Positions 49,629 through 58,254 of a DNA stretch of 64,000 bases are shown here, in pieces; position 1 is the first letter of the stretch; every line of letters starts with the position of its first letter. This stretch comes from an uncultured Collinsella sp. (GTDB lineage: Bacteria > Actinomycetota > Coriobacteriia > Coriobacteriales > Coriobacteriaceae): NCBI GenBank assembly GCA_900548265.1, contig URKG01000009.1, forward strand, positions 12,397 to 76,396, given 5' to 3'. The notes beneath the pieces were generated by a model. It was not told the DNA's origin, searched no databases, and was given only the letters and a program-made list of their open reading frames with translations. A program made the position numbers and the translations under genes.

Positions 49629-51416
49629 TTACGAGCGCTTGCGGCTCACCACGGCGCCCGCGGCGATGGCGGCTGTTCCTGCAAGGGCGGCTGCCACGAT
49701 GGCTGCGCTCGAGACGTCGCCGGTTGCCGCGAGCTTGCCGGTGGTCTTGGCTCCCGTGGTTGCAACTGCAACGGTCTTGGTCGTCTTCGTGCCCTCGGAC
49801 TTGGAACCCTCAGGCTTGGTCTCGCCGGGCTTTTCCTCGGGTTTGATCTCCTCGGGAGGCACGATGACCGTGCTCTTGGAGACAACGGCGTCATAGGGGG
49901 AGTGGATCGTGGCGTCGCCCGTGCCGATGGTTTGACCTGCCTCGTAGGAGATGCTGGGGCCGTACTCTTCCTCGTTGTAATAGTTAATGATCTTGCCGCC
50001 TGCGGGCGTCTGGATGGGAGCGCCTTCGATCTTGATGGTACCGATCGCCTTGCCATCCTCGCTTATGGCAAGAGCGAAGATTGCCGCCGTGTCTCCCTCG
50101 GCCGTGAGCTTGCTGCGGACGATCGAGATACTCGCGGGCGTGATGCCCTCGTAGGTCTGGGCGAAGATACCGATGTTCAGACCCCTAGGCTCAGGGACGA
50201 CCCCGCCGCTTTGGTCGTTGCTGTAGTGATCGGGGCCATCGCCACCGGTCTCGACATAGCGGGCTATAGCCTTAACAACGGAGTCGCTGATATAGATGTG
50301 GCCGCCAGCGACGTTTGGCTGGTGGTTTCTGGTAGAGATTGCAACCGAGAATCTGCCTTCCGCGAACGCGTCCACGATGGAACCATTCTTGATGACGATG
50401 TCGTCCCCGTCAGTGATGAGGGCGATGGCCTGGCCGCCGCTCGCGCTTGTGCGGACCGTCACGGTCGCGTGATCGAGCGTAACGCCCTTGTAGGCATAGA
50501 CACCATATTCAACACCGCTTGCGTCAAGGGAGGCGTTCGTGACCGCGAGACTACCCTCAGTGTCGACGGCAAGATCTCCCTCGGAGTTTGCCTTAACCTG
50601 GCTGCCGCCCGAGATGTCGATGTTGCCGTCTTTAGTCCAAATCGCCGTTTCTTCCATCGAGCTTGCTTCTACCTTGCCACCGCCTTTGATGATGAGGTCA
50701 CTGCCCGCGGCGACGCCGTAACCTTCGCCTCCTTTAGCGATCACGGTGCCAGAGGAATCGATGGTGGTCTTGCCCTTGGATTGGATACCTTCGGTACCGC
50801 CCGTTGCATTCACGGTGCCCGAGCCCGTGATAGAGAGGTCGCCCTTTGCCTCAATTCCGTCGGAAGTAGTGCTCGTGGTGTTCACAGTGCCTGGGCCAGA
50901 AATGGAGAGGTCGCCTGTGGATTTAATTGCATCGGCCTCGGCTGTCACATTGAGCTCATCCGTGCTATTCGAGCTCGTTATGTTCAACTCCGCTATCTGG
51001 TTAGTGCCATCCTGCGCTTTGATGGCGGCTCCGGTGTAATCGGGCTCGGTTTTCACGGTGTTCTTGCCCTCGTACGCAATGTTGAGCTTGCCTGCAGCAT
51101 TGATTGCACCGCCGTTATAGCCGTTGAGCTTCATATCGTCGGCGCCGTCCCAGCTCCAGGTGCCGGCCTCGTCGCCTGCCGCGGTGCCGGCGTTGTACTG
51201 GGTGCCGCCGACGTCCACCCACTCGGCCGCGAGCGAGACGCTCGGCATGAGCAGCGAGCTCACCGTGAGCGCGCAGGCCAGGCCGCAGACGATGCGGCGG
51301 GTCACGCGACGCCAGCTGCCGTGCGCGAGCAGCGTGCGACGGCGCACGTCGGGCTCGATAAAATGGGCTCCTGAGGTTTTGTCATTGCGCTTGGGGGTCG
51401 TGAACAAGGCGGCCAT
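49629..51416 (-). CDS. Sortase-anchored surface protein with beta-helix-like repeats (copy 1)
   Basis: The ATG at 51416 (GGGAG upstream) is chosen. The product is 595 residues, with the N-terminal 100 residues nearly identical to the neighbour (MAALFTTPKRND, RRVTRRIV, SLLMPSVSLAAEWV). Repeats like GIEAKGDLSITGSGTVNATG and GGKVEASSMEETAIW form the body. The linker is Lys/Pro/Glu-rich (PEEIKPEEKPGETKP), and the end is LAATGDVSSAAIV...SRKRS, an LAxTG sorting motif. It is probably a carbohydrate-binding adhesin on the cell surface. The sortase is not in the window. Confidence 0.85.
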   Translation of the reverse strand: MAALFTTPKRNDKTSGAHFIEPDVRRRTLLAHGSWRRVTRRIVCGLACALTVSSLLMPSVSLAAEWVDVGGTQYNAGTAAGDEAGTWSWDGADDMKLNGYNGGAINAAGKLNIAYEGKNTVKTEPDYTGAAIKAQDGTNQIAELNITSSNSTDELNVTAEADAIKSTGDLSISGPGTVNTTSTTSDGIEAKGDLSITGSGTVNATGGTEGIQSKGKTTIDSSGTVIAKGGEGYGVAAGSDLIIKGGGKVEASSMEETAIWTKDGNIDISGGSQVKANSEGDLAVDTEGSLAVTNASLDASGVEYGVYAYKGVTLDHATVTVRTSASGGQAIALITDGDDIVIKNGSIVDAFAEGRFSVAISTRNHQPNVAGGHIYISDSVVKAIARYVETGGDGPDHYSNDQSGGVVPEPRGLNIGIFAQTYEGITPASISIVRSKLTAEGDTAAIFALAISEDGKAIGTIKIEGAPIQTPAGGKIINYYNEEEYGPSISYEAGQTIGTGDATIHSPYDAVVSKSTVIVPPEEIKPEEKPGETKPEGSKSEGTKTTKTVAVATTGAKTTGKLAATGDVSSAAIVAAALAGTAAIAAGAVVSRKRS

Positions 51417-51562
51417 GGTTACTCCCATCCTCATAGGGCCTATGCGATTACGCCCAGCATATCTGTAGGATGTAGCCGGCGGTAGTGCCGTTTTGAGGGC
51501 AAAATGTCCAAAACTTGGGAAGCAATACATCGCGCGTCCGTGCGGTGCCTGGCTTTAAAAGC

Positions 51563-51597
51563 AAAGCGCGGAGCCGCTCGATGCGACTCCGCGCTTT
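51563..51597. terminator. Terminator downstream of the purine permease gene
   Basis: AAAGCGCGGAG and CTCCGCGCTTT form an 11-bp perfect stem (13-nt loop), 27-61 bp after the NCS2 permease stop on the minus strand. Confidence 0.85.
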
Positions 51598-51623
51598 GGT
51601 GTTCTGCTTTGGCAGCTTTGCCG

Positions 51624-52934
51624 CTACGCTACAAAGAAGTAGACGAGGAAGGCGAGGGCTGCGATCCACATGAGCGGCTTGATCTTGGAGGCCTCGCCCT
51701 TAAAGAGCGCGACGATTACGTAGGCGATAAAGCCCAGACCAATGCCGGCAGAGATGGAGTAGGTGAAGGGCACGCCGGCGACAATCATGAACGCCGGGAA
51801 ACCCTGAGACACGTCGGACCAGTCGATCTCGGAGGCCTCGCTCATCATGAGGTAGCCGACGTAGACCAGAGCACCGCAGGTGGCGGCGCTGGAAACGATG
51901 GTGACGATGGGGGAGAAGAACGCGGCGAGAATGAACAGCACGCCGGTGGTGACGGAGGTGAGGCCCGTGCGGCCACCGTCGGCGGCGCCGGAAGTGGACT
52001 CGACGAAGGTGGTGATGGAGGAGACGCCCATGAAACCGCCCACAGCAGCGGCGGCGGAGTCGACGATCAGGATCTCCTTGATATTCTCGACGTTGCCGTC
52101 GTCGGTGAGGAACTCGCCCTGCTTGGCCACGGCCATCGCGGTGCCCATGGTGTCGAAGAAGTCACTCATGAGCAGCGAGAACGAGATGACGAGGAGCGCG
52201 GGGTCGGTAAGGACCTTGACGATGGCGGGCACGCCGCCGGCGTCGGCGATGGGGCCACCGATGCTCGAGAAGTCGAGCGGGGCGATGATACCGGTCGGAG
52301 CCTGGGTCACACCTAGGGGGATACCGGCGATAACGGCGACGATGATGCCGATGAGCAACGAGCCCGGCACGTTGCGGGAAGCCAGGGCAACCGTCACGAC
52401 GATGGAGATGATGCCGACGATAAAGGTGGGGGAGGCGATGTCGCCCAGGCCGACGAGCGTACCGGCGCCAGCGGTGATGATGCCAGCGTCGCACAGGCCG
52501 ATCATGGCGATAAACAGGCCCAGACCCACCGAGATGGCGTGACGCAGGACAACCGGGATGGCGTCCATGATGGCCTCGCGCAGGCCACAAAGCACGAGCA
52601 GCAAGATGACGACGCCCTCGAGGAAGATGACGCTCATGGCCACGTGCCAGTCACCGCCGCAGACGGTGGTGGTGATTCCGGCGATCATCGCGTTGACGCC
52701 TAAGCCCGACGCGCAGGCGAGCGGGCGGTTGGCGAAGATGCCCATGCAGATGGTCATGATGCCGGCGCCCAGGCAGGTGGCGCAGGCGAGCGCTCCCGCA
52801 TCGATGCCAGCGCCCGAGAGCACCGCGGGGTTGACGGCGATGATGTAGGCCATCGCCAGGAATGTTGTCAGTCCAGCGCGGAGTTCGGTCCCGATTGTGG
52901 ACTTGCGCTCACTGACGTGAAAAAGTTCGTCCAT
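51624..52934 (-). CDS. AzgA-type NCS2 purine permease
   Basis: The ATG of MDELFHVSERKSTIGTELRAG is preceded by AAGGAAAGGG; an upstream ATG is less likely. The product is 436 residues with about 13-14 helices. It has the AzgA landmarks TTFLAMAYIIAVNPAVLS, CASGLGVNAMIAG, DFFDTMGTAMAVAKQGE and GVSSITTFVESTSGAADGGRTGL. This subfamily carries adenine, hypoxanthine or guanine by proton symport (AdeP/PbuG types). No PurR box or purine riboswitch was seen in the upstream 190 bp. It stands apart from the damaged UraA-type gene. Confidence 0.92.
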   Translation of the reverse strand: MDELFHVSERKSTIGTELRAGLTTFLAMAYIIAVNPAVLSGAGIDAGALACATCLGAGIMTICMGIFANRPLACASGLGVNAMIAGITTTVCGGDWHVAMSVIFLEGVVILLLVLCGLREAIMDAIPVVLRHAISVGLGLFIAMIGLCDAGIITAGAGTLVGLGDIASPTFIVGIISIVVTVALASRNVPGSLLIGIIVAVIAGIPLGVTQAPTGIIAPLDFSSIGGPIADAGGVPAIVKVLTDPALLVISFSLLMSDFFDTMGTAMAVAKQGEFLTDDGNVENIKEILIVDSAAAAVGGFMGVSSITTFVESTSGAADGGRTGLTSVTTGVLFILAAFFSPIVTIVSSAATCGALVYVGYLMMSEASEIDWSDVSQGFPAFMIVAGVPFTYSISAGIGLGFIAYVIVALFKGEASKIKPLMWIAALAFLVYFFVA

Positions 52935-53127
52935 GCATACCCTTTCCTTGTTCGGCCCCGAGTTTAGGCCGATTGACACGAACTCAACTACTATAGCCCC
53001 TTTACGACGCTGTTGTTCCTCGCATGTTGATGTTCGGCGCTTTGTAACGGACGGGCGGTATTTTCCGTATGAAAATGTGTGGGTACCGTATACTTAAGCG
53101 GTTACAACGACCCCTATGGAGGAACGT

Positions 53128-53547
53128 ATGATTAAAGAGCTTTGCCACGACGAGGCTATCCTGTCCCAGCGTTGCGAGGTTGCGACCGTCGAGGACGAGT
53201 CGGTTGCTCAGGATCTGATCGATACCATCAAGTCGCTCGACGATGCCGGCTGCCTTGCCGCTAACCAGATTGGCGTCACCAAGAAGGTTTGCGTCTACCT
53301 GGACGATGCCGGCGAGCCCCACGTGCTCTACAACCCCCGTCTGGTGTTTGGCCTGGGCGCCAGCAAGATGGAGGAGAGCTGCCTGACTCACGAGGAGATC
53401 ACCAAGTCCACGCGCTATATCAAGTGCAAGGTCGCTTATGACGTGATCGTCGACGGCAAGATGCGCGAGCGCAAGCAGGACTTTGTGGGCTTCGAGGCAC
53501 AGATGATCCAGCATATGATCGACCACTGTCTCGGCAAGTTGGTCTAA
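53128..53547 (+). CDS. Peptide deformylase-like protein with altered HExxH
   Basis: The ATG of MIKELCHDEAILSQ is chosen because GGAGG lies 5 nt upstream; an ATG four codons earlier contains that ribosome site. The product is 139 residues. Motif 1 is GCLAANQIGV (canonical GxGxAAxQ), motif 2 is ESCLTH (EGCLS) and motif 3 is QHMIDH (QHExDH). Cys and both His metal ligands remain, but the catalytic Glu of HExxH is Met. Activity as a true deformylase is therefore doubtful. The stop codon starts a 105-nt imperfect palindrome. A second PDF-like gene is at 60871. Confidence 0.8.
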   Translation: MIKELCHDEAILSQRCEVATVEDESVAQDLIDTIKSLDDAGCLAANQIGVTKKVCVYLDDAGEPHVLYNPRLVFGLGASKMEESCLTHEEITKSTRYIKCKVAYDVIVDGKMRERKQDFVGFEAQMIQHMIDHCLGKLV

Positions 53548-53648
53548 GGGGATCAAAGCACCGCACCTTGCCGCTCAATCGTCGCTTGCGTACCGTTAGT
53601 ACGCGGCGCTCCTCTTTCGTGGCAATCTGCGGCACTTTGACCCCTTAG
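53544..53648. repeat. 105-nt imperfect palindrome after the PDF-like gene
   Basis: The outer arms CTAAGGGG-A-TCAAAG and CTTTGACCCCTTAG, then CCGCA/TGCGG, TTGCC/GGCAA and an inner GCGTAC/GTACGC stem, fold into one long interrupted hairpin with a CGTTA loop. The left end includes the TAA stop of the PDF-like gene. It looks like a repeat-family element or a structured RNA. Confidence 0.7.
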
Positions 53649-53791
53649 ACGACCTGCGGGGTTAACTTGGTTGAGTTTATCCAGCTTGAATAGTCCGGGC
53701 GTGACATTGTTGTCATGTCCGGGCTTTTGTGTTTAGCGCCTTTTTGTTTGGAGACAATGAACTTAGCAAGAACGTAAAGCTAGGAGGCGCT

Positions 53792-54757
53792 ATGTGCACG
53801 AGTATTCGATTTACCGATAATTCTGGCCACATGTATCTAGGCCGCAACCTCGACTGGAGCTTTGACTACGGCCAACAGGTTCGCGTGATGCCGCGCGGGT
53901 TTCAGATTCCGTATTCGTTTATCGACGACGCGACAGCGGCACACGCGGTGATCGGTATGTGCATCGATTACAAGAACTACCCTATGTTCTTCGATTGCGG
54001 CAACGATGCGGGCCTCGCCGTGGCGGGCCTCAATTTCCCGGGTTATGCCGAGTATGCCGAGGGGCCGGTTGATGGAAAGACCAATATCGCGGCCTATGAG
54101 TTTCCCCTGTGGGTGGCAGCGACGTTCTCGACGGTCGATGAGGTCGAGGCCGCGCTGCGCGACACGGTGATTGTTGCCAAATCTGCCGGAGAGGGGCTGG
54201 GCGTGTCGCTGCTCCATTGGATTATCGGCGACAGCCAGCGCAGTATCGTGGTCGAGATGATGGCTGACGGCCTGCATGTATACGACGATCCGGTCGACAC
54301 CCTTGCCAATCAGCCCACCTTCCCGTGGCACATGGAAAACCTGCGCACCTATATCACCGCCACAAGCGATTTTCCGCAGACGGCGACATGGCGTGGCGCC
54401 GAGCTCAAGCCCTATGGCGCGGGTGCCGGCATGCGCGGCATTCCGGGCGATTGCTATTCGCCGAGCCGTTTTGTAAAGGCGGCGTACCTCAATGCCAATT
54501 ACCCGCAAAAGGAGAGCGAGACCGAAAACGTCGTCCGCATGTTCCGCTCTCTCGAGGGCGTGGTGATGATCGAGGGAGCGTCCAGGATGGGCGATGGCAA
54601 GTTCGAGAAGACTATCTACACCGGATGCTTTAGCGCGCGCACGGGCAATTACTACTACGCGATGTATGGGGATCCGTCGATTCGCTACGTGAGCCTGATG
54701 GATGCCGAGGGCGCGAGCCCCGATAGGCTCGTGGTTCCCGAGCCGCGTCGTTCGTAG
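53792..54757 (+). CDS. Choloylglycine hydrolase / bile salt hydrolase
   Basis: The start is fixed by the Ntn nucleophile: MCTSIRF places Cys2 at the processed N-terminus, and TAGGAGG precedes the ATG. The product is 321 residues. BSH active-site residues are all present: Cys2, Arg18 and Asp21 in GRNLDW, Asn81 in GLNFPGYA, Asn173 in NQPTF, and Arg226 in PSRFVKAAY. It hydrolyses glycine- or taurine-conjugated bile acids, or a related amide. The NFPGYA motif favours bile salts over penicillin V. It has no signal peptide and stands alone with a terminator. Confidence 0.9.
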   Translation: MCTSIRFTDNSGHMYLGRNLDWSFDYGQQVRVMPRGFQIPYSFIDDATAAHAVIGMCIDYKNYPMFFDCGNDAGLAVAGLNFPGYAEYAEGPVDGKTNIAAYEFPLWVAATFSTVDEVEAALRDTVIVAKSAGEGLGVSLLHWIIGDSQRSIVVEMMADGLHVYDDPVDTLANQPTFPWHMENLRTYITATSDFPQTATWRGAELKPYGAGAGMRGIPGDCYSPSRFVKAAYLNANYPQKESETENVVRMFRSLEGVVMIEGASRMGDGKFEKTIYTGCFSARTGNYYYAMYGDPSIRYVSLMDAEGASPDRLVVPEPRRS

Positions 54758-54780
54758 CCGTTAGCTTTACTGCAATGCAA

Positions 54781-54816
54781 AGCGGCCCTGCGTCTCCCGT
54801 GAGATGCAGGGCCGCT
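54781..54816. terminator. Bidirectional terminator between bsh and kup
   Basis: AGCGGCCCTGC (54781-54791) and GCAGGGCCGCT (54806-54816) form an 11-bp stem between convergent genes. Confidence 0.88.
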
Positions 54817-54836
54817 GTCGTTGATTTGTGACGTCG

Positions 54837-57068
54837 CTAGAAGTTGGCGTCGTTGAGTTGTTCACTCTCGAGGCCGTCGAGCTGTTGCTGTTCGGGCATA
54901 TCTGCGACGCTCTCGAGCAGCTCGGTGGGGTCGATGTTCATGTCCCTACCGGCCTCGTTGCCGTTGACCAAGTCGTCCGAGAAGATGTCGACTTCCATTT
55001 CCTCGGCCTCTTCAATCTGAACCTCGAGCGGCACCTGGGTGCGCACGAGCTTAACGGCCGGGCGCATGCGGGCAAACAGCGGCACGTACTCGATGATGAT
55101 GGCAGAGTTCTCGAGACCGTACCAGCGCGCCGGGCTTCCGCAAGCGCGGCGGACGGCGTACTTGATGGCCATCACGCGGTGGTCATTGCGGTTGATGTCC
55201 GTTTCGGGGGCAAGCATCTTGCGCAGCATGCAAAAACGGAAGTCGCCCACGTTGCCGCGCGTCTCGTAGATGGAGTAGGTGTGGTGCTGCGGCGGCAACT
55301 CACCCGAGGCCATCAGGTCGCCAACGATCTGGCGCAGGTAGGCGTTGATGCGCTGATTGACCTTAAAGCCCAGGTCCAAGCGCACGCGGAACAGGAAGTC
55401 TGTGCCAAAGGTCTCAACGGAATACTCGTGCGTATAGGGCTCGTCGGTAACGTGTACGTTGATGAACCAATATGCCTTGGCGCGCTTGGGATGCTTGTCC
55501 AAGATGGAATAGAGCACGTCGCGGTCGAGCGTGAGCGGGTCGGGGCTATTGGTGAGGAACACCAGATTGTCGGCGAGCACGGGGTAGGTCTCGTCATTGC
55601 GCAGGCGGTTGAGCTGGTCGATGTACTTGGAGACGGGCAGCAGAATCGTCTGCGTGCGCTCGATGGCGGTGCCGCGACGCCACACATACATAAGGCCGAA
55701 CAGCAGTGCGGCCAGGAAGATCATGACGTAGCCGCCGTCAAAGAACATGGTGAGGCACGAAGCGAAGAAGCACAGCTCAATGGCACCAAAGAGCAGGGCA
55801 AAGATGCAGGCGCCCAGCTTGTGCTTGAGGATGCCGGCGATATAGCTCGTCAGCAGCGTGGTGGTCATGAGCATGGTCACGGTGATGGCGAGGCCATAGG
55901 CGCTTTCCATGCGCTCGGAGTTCTGGAACAGCAGCACGATGAAGATGCAGCCGACCCACATGATGTTGTTGACGAGCGGAATATAGAGCTGACCCTTGGT
56001 GTCGCTGGGGTAGTGGATGCGCAGGTGCGGCATAAGGTTGAGGCGCGTTGCCTCGGATACCAGCGAGAACGAGCCGGTGATGAGCGCCTGCGAGGCGATG
56101 ATGGCCGCCACGGCCGAAAGCACAATGGCAAAGGGGCGCAGGGGCTCGGGAAGCATCATATAGAACGGGTTAACGATATCCATCGCGAGCATCTGGGGGT
56201 TGGAGTTATTGGCGAGTAGCCAAGCTCCCTGACCCAGATAGTTGAGGATAAGGGCCGCCTTAACAAATGGCCAGGATGCATAGATGTTTGCCTTGCCCAC
56301 GTGGCCCATGTCCGAGTAGAGTGCCTCGGCACCGGTTGTCGACAGGAAGACAAAGCCGAGCACCATAATGCCCGAATGGTTGATGGGCGAGAACAGGAAC
56401 ATAATGCCGCGGATGGGGTTGAGCGCGCGCAAGATGGACAGGTTGCCGAGCATGTTGAACAGGCCGGCGCCCGCCAGGAACAGGAACCACAGCGTCATGA
56501 GCGGGCCGAAGAGCTTACCGATCGACGAGGTACCGGCGCGCTGCATGGCAAATAGGCCGCAGATAATGATGATGGTAATAATGATGACGTTAGTCTGGCC
56601 GTCACCCAAAAGCGCATGGCCCCATTCGATGGTGCGCAGACCCTCGATGGCTGTGGTGACCGTGACGGCGGGGGTGAGGATGCCGTCGGCAAGCAGTGCC
56701 GCACCGCCGATCATGGCGGGCAGAATCAGCCATGGTGCCACCTTGCGTACGAGGCTGAACAGGGCGAAGATGCCGCCTTCGTTGTGGTTGTCGGCCTTCA
56801 TGGCGATTACCACGTACTTGACCGTGGTCACGAGCGTCATGGTCCAGATGACGAGCGAAAGCGCGCCCAGGATCATGTCCTCGCTGACGGTACCGATGCC
56901 GCCGTTGTTGGCGACGATTGATTTCATGGTGTACATGGGGCTCGTGCCGATGTCACCATAGACGACGCCGAGCGTTACGAGCAACATGCCAGCGGAGAGG
57001 GGGATGGCGCCATGCCCGCCCTGACTATGCTGGTCTTGGAGGCTTGCCTCCAGCTTGTTGTGTGCCAC
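54837..57068 (-). CDS. kup: Kup-family potassium uptake protein
   Basis: I place the start at GTG 57068, because AAGGGAG ends 5 nt before it; ATG six codons upstream overlaps that site. The product is 743 residues. Kup hallmarks: TLGVVYGDIGTSPMYTMKS near the N-terminus, ILGALSLVIWTMTLVTTVKYV, and DNHNEGGIFALFSLV. About 12 helices are followed by a large cytosolic C-terminal domain ending in an acidic tail. It takes up K+ with H+. A 24-bp palindrome lies about 100 bp upstream. Confidence 0.93.
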   Translation of the reverse strand: MAHNKLEASLQDQHSQGGHGAIPLSAGMLLVTLGVVYGDIGTSPMYTMKSIVANNGGIGTVSEDMILGALSLVIWTMTLVTTVKYVVIAMKADNHNEGGIFALFSLVRKVAPWLILPAMIGGAALLADGILTPAVTVTTAIEGLRTIEWGHALLGDGQTNVIIITIIIICGLFAMQRAGTSSIGKLFGPLMTLWFLFLAGAGLFNMLGNLSILRALNPIRGIMFLFSPINHSGIMVLGFVFLSTTGAEALYSDMGHVGKANIYASWPFVKAALILNYLGQGAWLLANNSNPQMLAMDIVNPFYMMLPEPLRPFAIVLSAVAAIIASQALITGSFSLVSEATRLNLMPHLRIHYPSDTKGQLYIPLVNNIMWVGCIFIVLLFQNSERMESAYGLAITVTMLMTTTLLTSYIAGILKHKLGACIFALLFGAIELCFFASCLTMFFDGGYVMIFLAALLFGLMYVWRRGTAIERTQTILLPVSKYIDQLNRLRNDETYPVLADNLVFLTNSPDPLTLDRDVLYSILDKHPKRAKAYWFINVHVTDEPYTHEYSVETFGTDFLFRVRLDLGFKVNQRINAYLRQIVGDLMASGELPPQHHTYSIYETRGNVGDFRFCMLRKMLAPETDINRNDHRVMAIKYAVRRACGSPARWYGLENSAIIIEYVPLFARMRPAVKLVRTQVPLEVQIEEAEEMEVDIFSDDLVNGNEAGRDMNIDPTELLESVADMPEQQQLDGLESEQLNDANF

Positions 57069-57167
57069 GTGGACTCCCTTAGACATCCGGTCTCTGCCAA
57101 GAGCAGTAGACCTTTATGCCATCTTTATACATATAAGAGCAGTTTGGCACATCGGGGTGTTTTAGAC

Positions 57168-57191
57168 AATAATCCCCATCTGGGGATTATT
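57168..57191. promoter_or_regulatory. 24-bp palindrome upstream of kup
   Basis: AATAATCCCCA, TC, TGGGGATTATT: perfect 11-bp arms. It is located between EamA (upstream) and kup, both minus strand. No U-run follows, so an operator or leader structure is as likely as a terminator. A related TATCCCCAATTC hairpin lies at 36332. Confidence 0.5.
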
Positions 57192-57224
57192 CATATACGC
57201 AGGTAGCATTTCAGAGCAGGGCTA

Positions 57225-58136
57225 TTAAGCACGCGCTGTCTGGGCGATGCCAGCCTTGGCGCTTGCACGTTTGCCGGCGAGTTCGCAAAAAATCGCGCCG
57301 CCGATGATAAGCGCGGCACCCATCAGGCGGACCGGTGTTATGGCTTCGCCCAAAAGGACGGCCGAGAACACGACGGCCGAAAGCGGCTCGAGGTAGCCGA
57401 CGACCGCGACGGTCTGCACGGGCAGTTTGGCGACGGCACTAAAGTAGAGCAGACAACCGAGTCCGGTGTTGACGACGCCGAGCATGACGACGGCGCGCCA
57501 ATCAATGCTGGCGGCGACACCGGCGGACAGGAATGAGGGAGCGCCCTGCGTGATGAGCGTGAGGACCAGCGCGGTCACAAAAGCGGCGCTCACCTGGAGC
57601 GCGGAGTTCTCGAGACCTTCGATGTGCGGCGCACCCTTGCTAGCGATGACCATCAGCGCATAGCAAAATGCCGAGGCGATACCGCAGACGATACCCGCAA
57701 TGGGCATATTGCCGCCTAGACCTTGTGCTGCAATGAGAAAAGCACCGCAGGCGACGGCGATAAACCCGGCGATTTTGCTGCCGGTCAGTTTTTCACCAAA
57801 GATGAGTGGGGAGAGCGCCATGACAATGATGGGGCCACAGTAGTACAGCAGCGAGGATACGCCGACGCCGATCGTCTGGTAGGCGCGGAACAGAAAAATC
57901 CAGCTGGCGCCCAGCGCGGCTCCCGAGAGAAGGAGTGCTGCGGCTTCGCGGGGACGAGATGGCGCCTGCAGTTTATGGCGTTGGGTGATGGCAAGGATAG
58001 TGACAAGCGAGAGGGCGCCCAAAAACGTGCGCAGTAGCACGATATCGGAGCTCGGCAGTGCGATGGCGGCGGCGATGATGCCGTTGGAGCCAAACAATAG
58101 CAATGCTGCTAAGTACGTAAACAGTCCGTTGTTCAT
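57225..58136 (-). CDS. EamA/DMT-family transporter
   Basis: The product is 303 residues with ten helices and two EamA repeats; GAGGGG lies 10 nt before the ATG. The first repeat begins AALLLFGSNGIIAAAIALPS and has GASWIFLFRAYQTIGVG; the second has YFSAVAKLPVQTVAVVGYLEPLSAV. It is divergent from the LysR gene at 58255, mirroring the pair at 17568/18629. The substrate is unknown, probably an amino acid or metabolite export function. Confidence 0.9.
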   Translation of the reverse strand: MNNGLFTYLAALLLFGSNGIIAAAIALPSSDIVLLRTFLGALSLVTILAITQRHKLQAPSRPREAAALLLSGAALGASWIFLFRAYQTIGVGVSSLLYYCGPIIVMALSPLIFGEKLTGSKIAGFIAVACGAFLIAAQGLGGNMPIAGIVCGIASAFCYALMVIASKGAPHIEGLENSALQVSAAFVTALVLTLITQGAPSFLSAGVAASIDWRAVVMLGVVNTGLGCLLYFSAVAKLPVQTVAVVGYLEPLSAVVFSAVLLGEAITPVRLMGAALIIGGAIFCELAGKRASAKAGIAQTARA

Positions 58137-58165
58137 GCGCTGACATCCCCTCTATATCCGAACAT

Positions 58166-58182
58166 GTTCACTATGGGTGAAC
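58166..58182. promoter_or_regulatory. Candidate LysR-binding site
   Basis: GTTCAC-TATGG-GTGAAC, a 6-bp inverted repeat with 5-bp spacer (contains the T-N11-A layout of LysR boxes). It lies in the 118-bp space between the divergent EamA and LysR genes. Confidence 0.55.
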
Positions 58183-58254
58183 TGGCTTTAGAAGAAAAGC
58201 GAATATAATGCATGGAAAACATGACAAAAACTCATGCAAGGGTGGGGACGTGCC

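Noticed and set aside
47573..51416. Frameshifted single giant adhesin
   Set aside because: Each copy has its own ribosome site, signal peptide, sorting signal and terminator, so these are two complete genes.
53728..53791. Upstream extension of the bile salt hydrolase
   Set aside because: The family needs Cys immediately after the initiator Met, so MCTSIRF must be the start.
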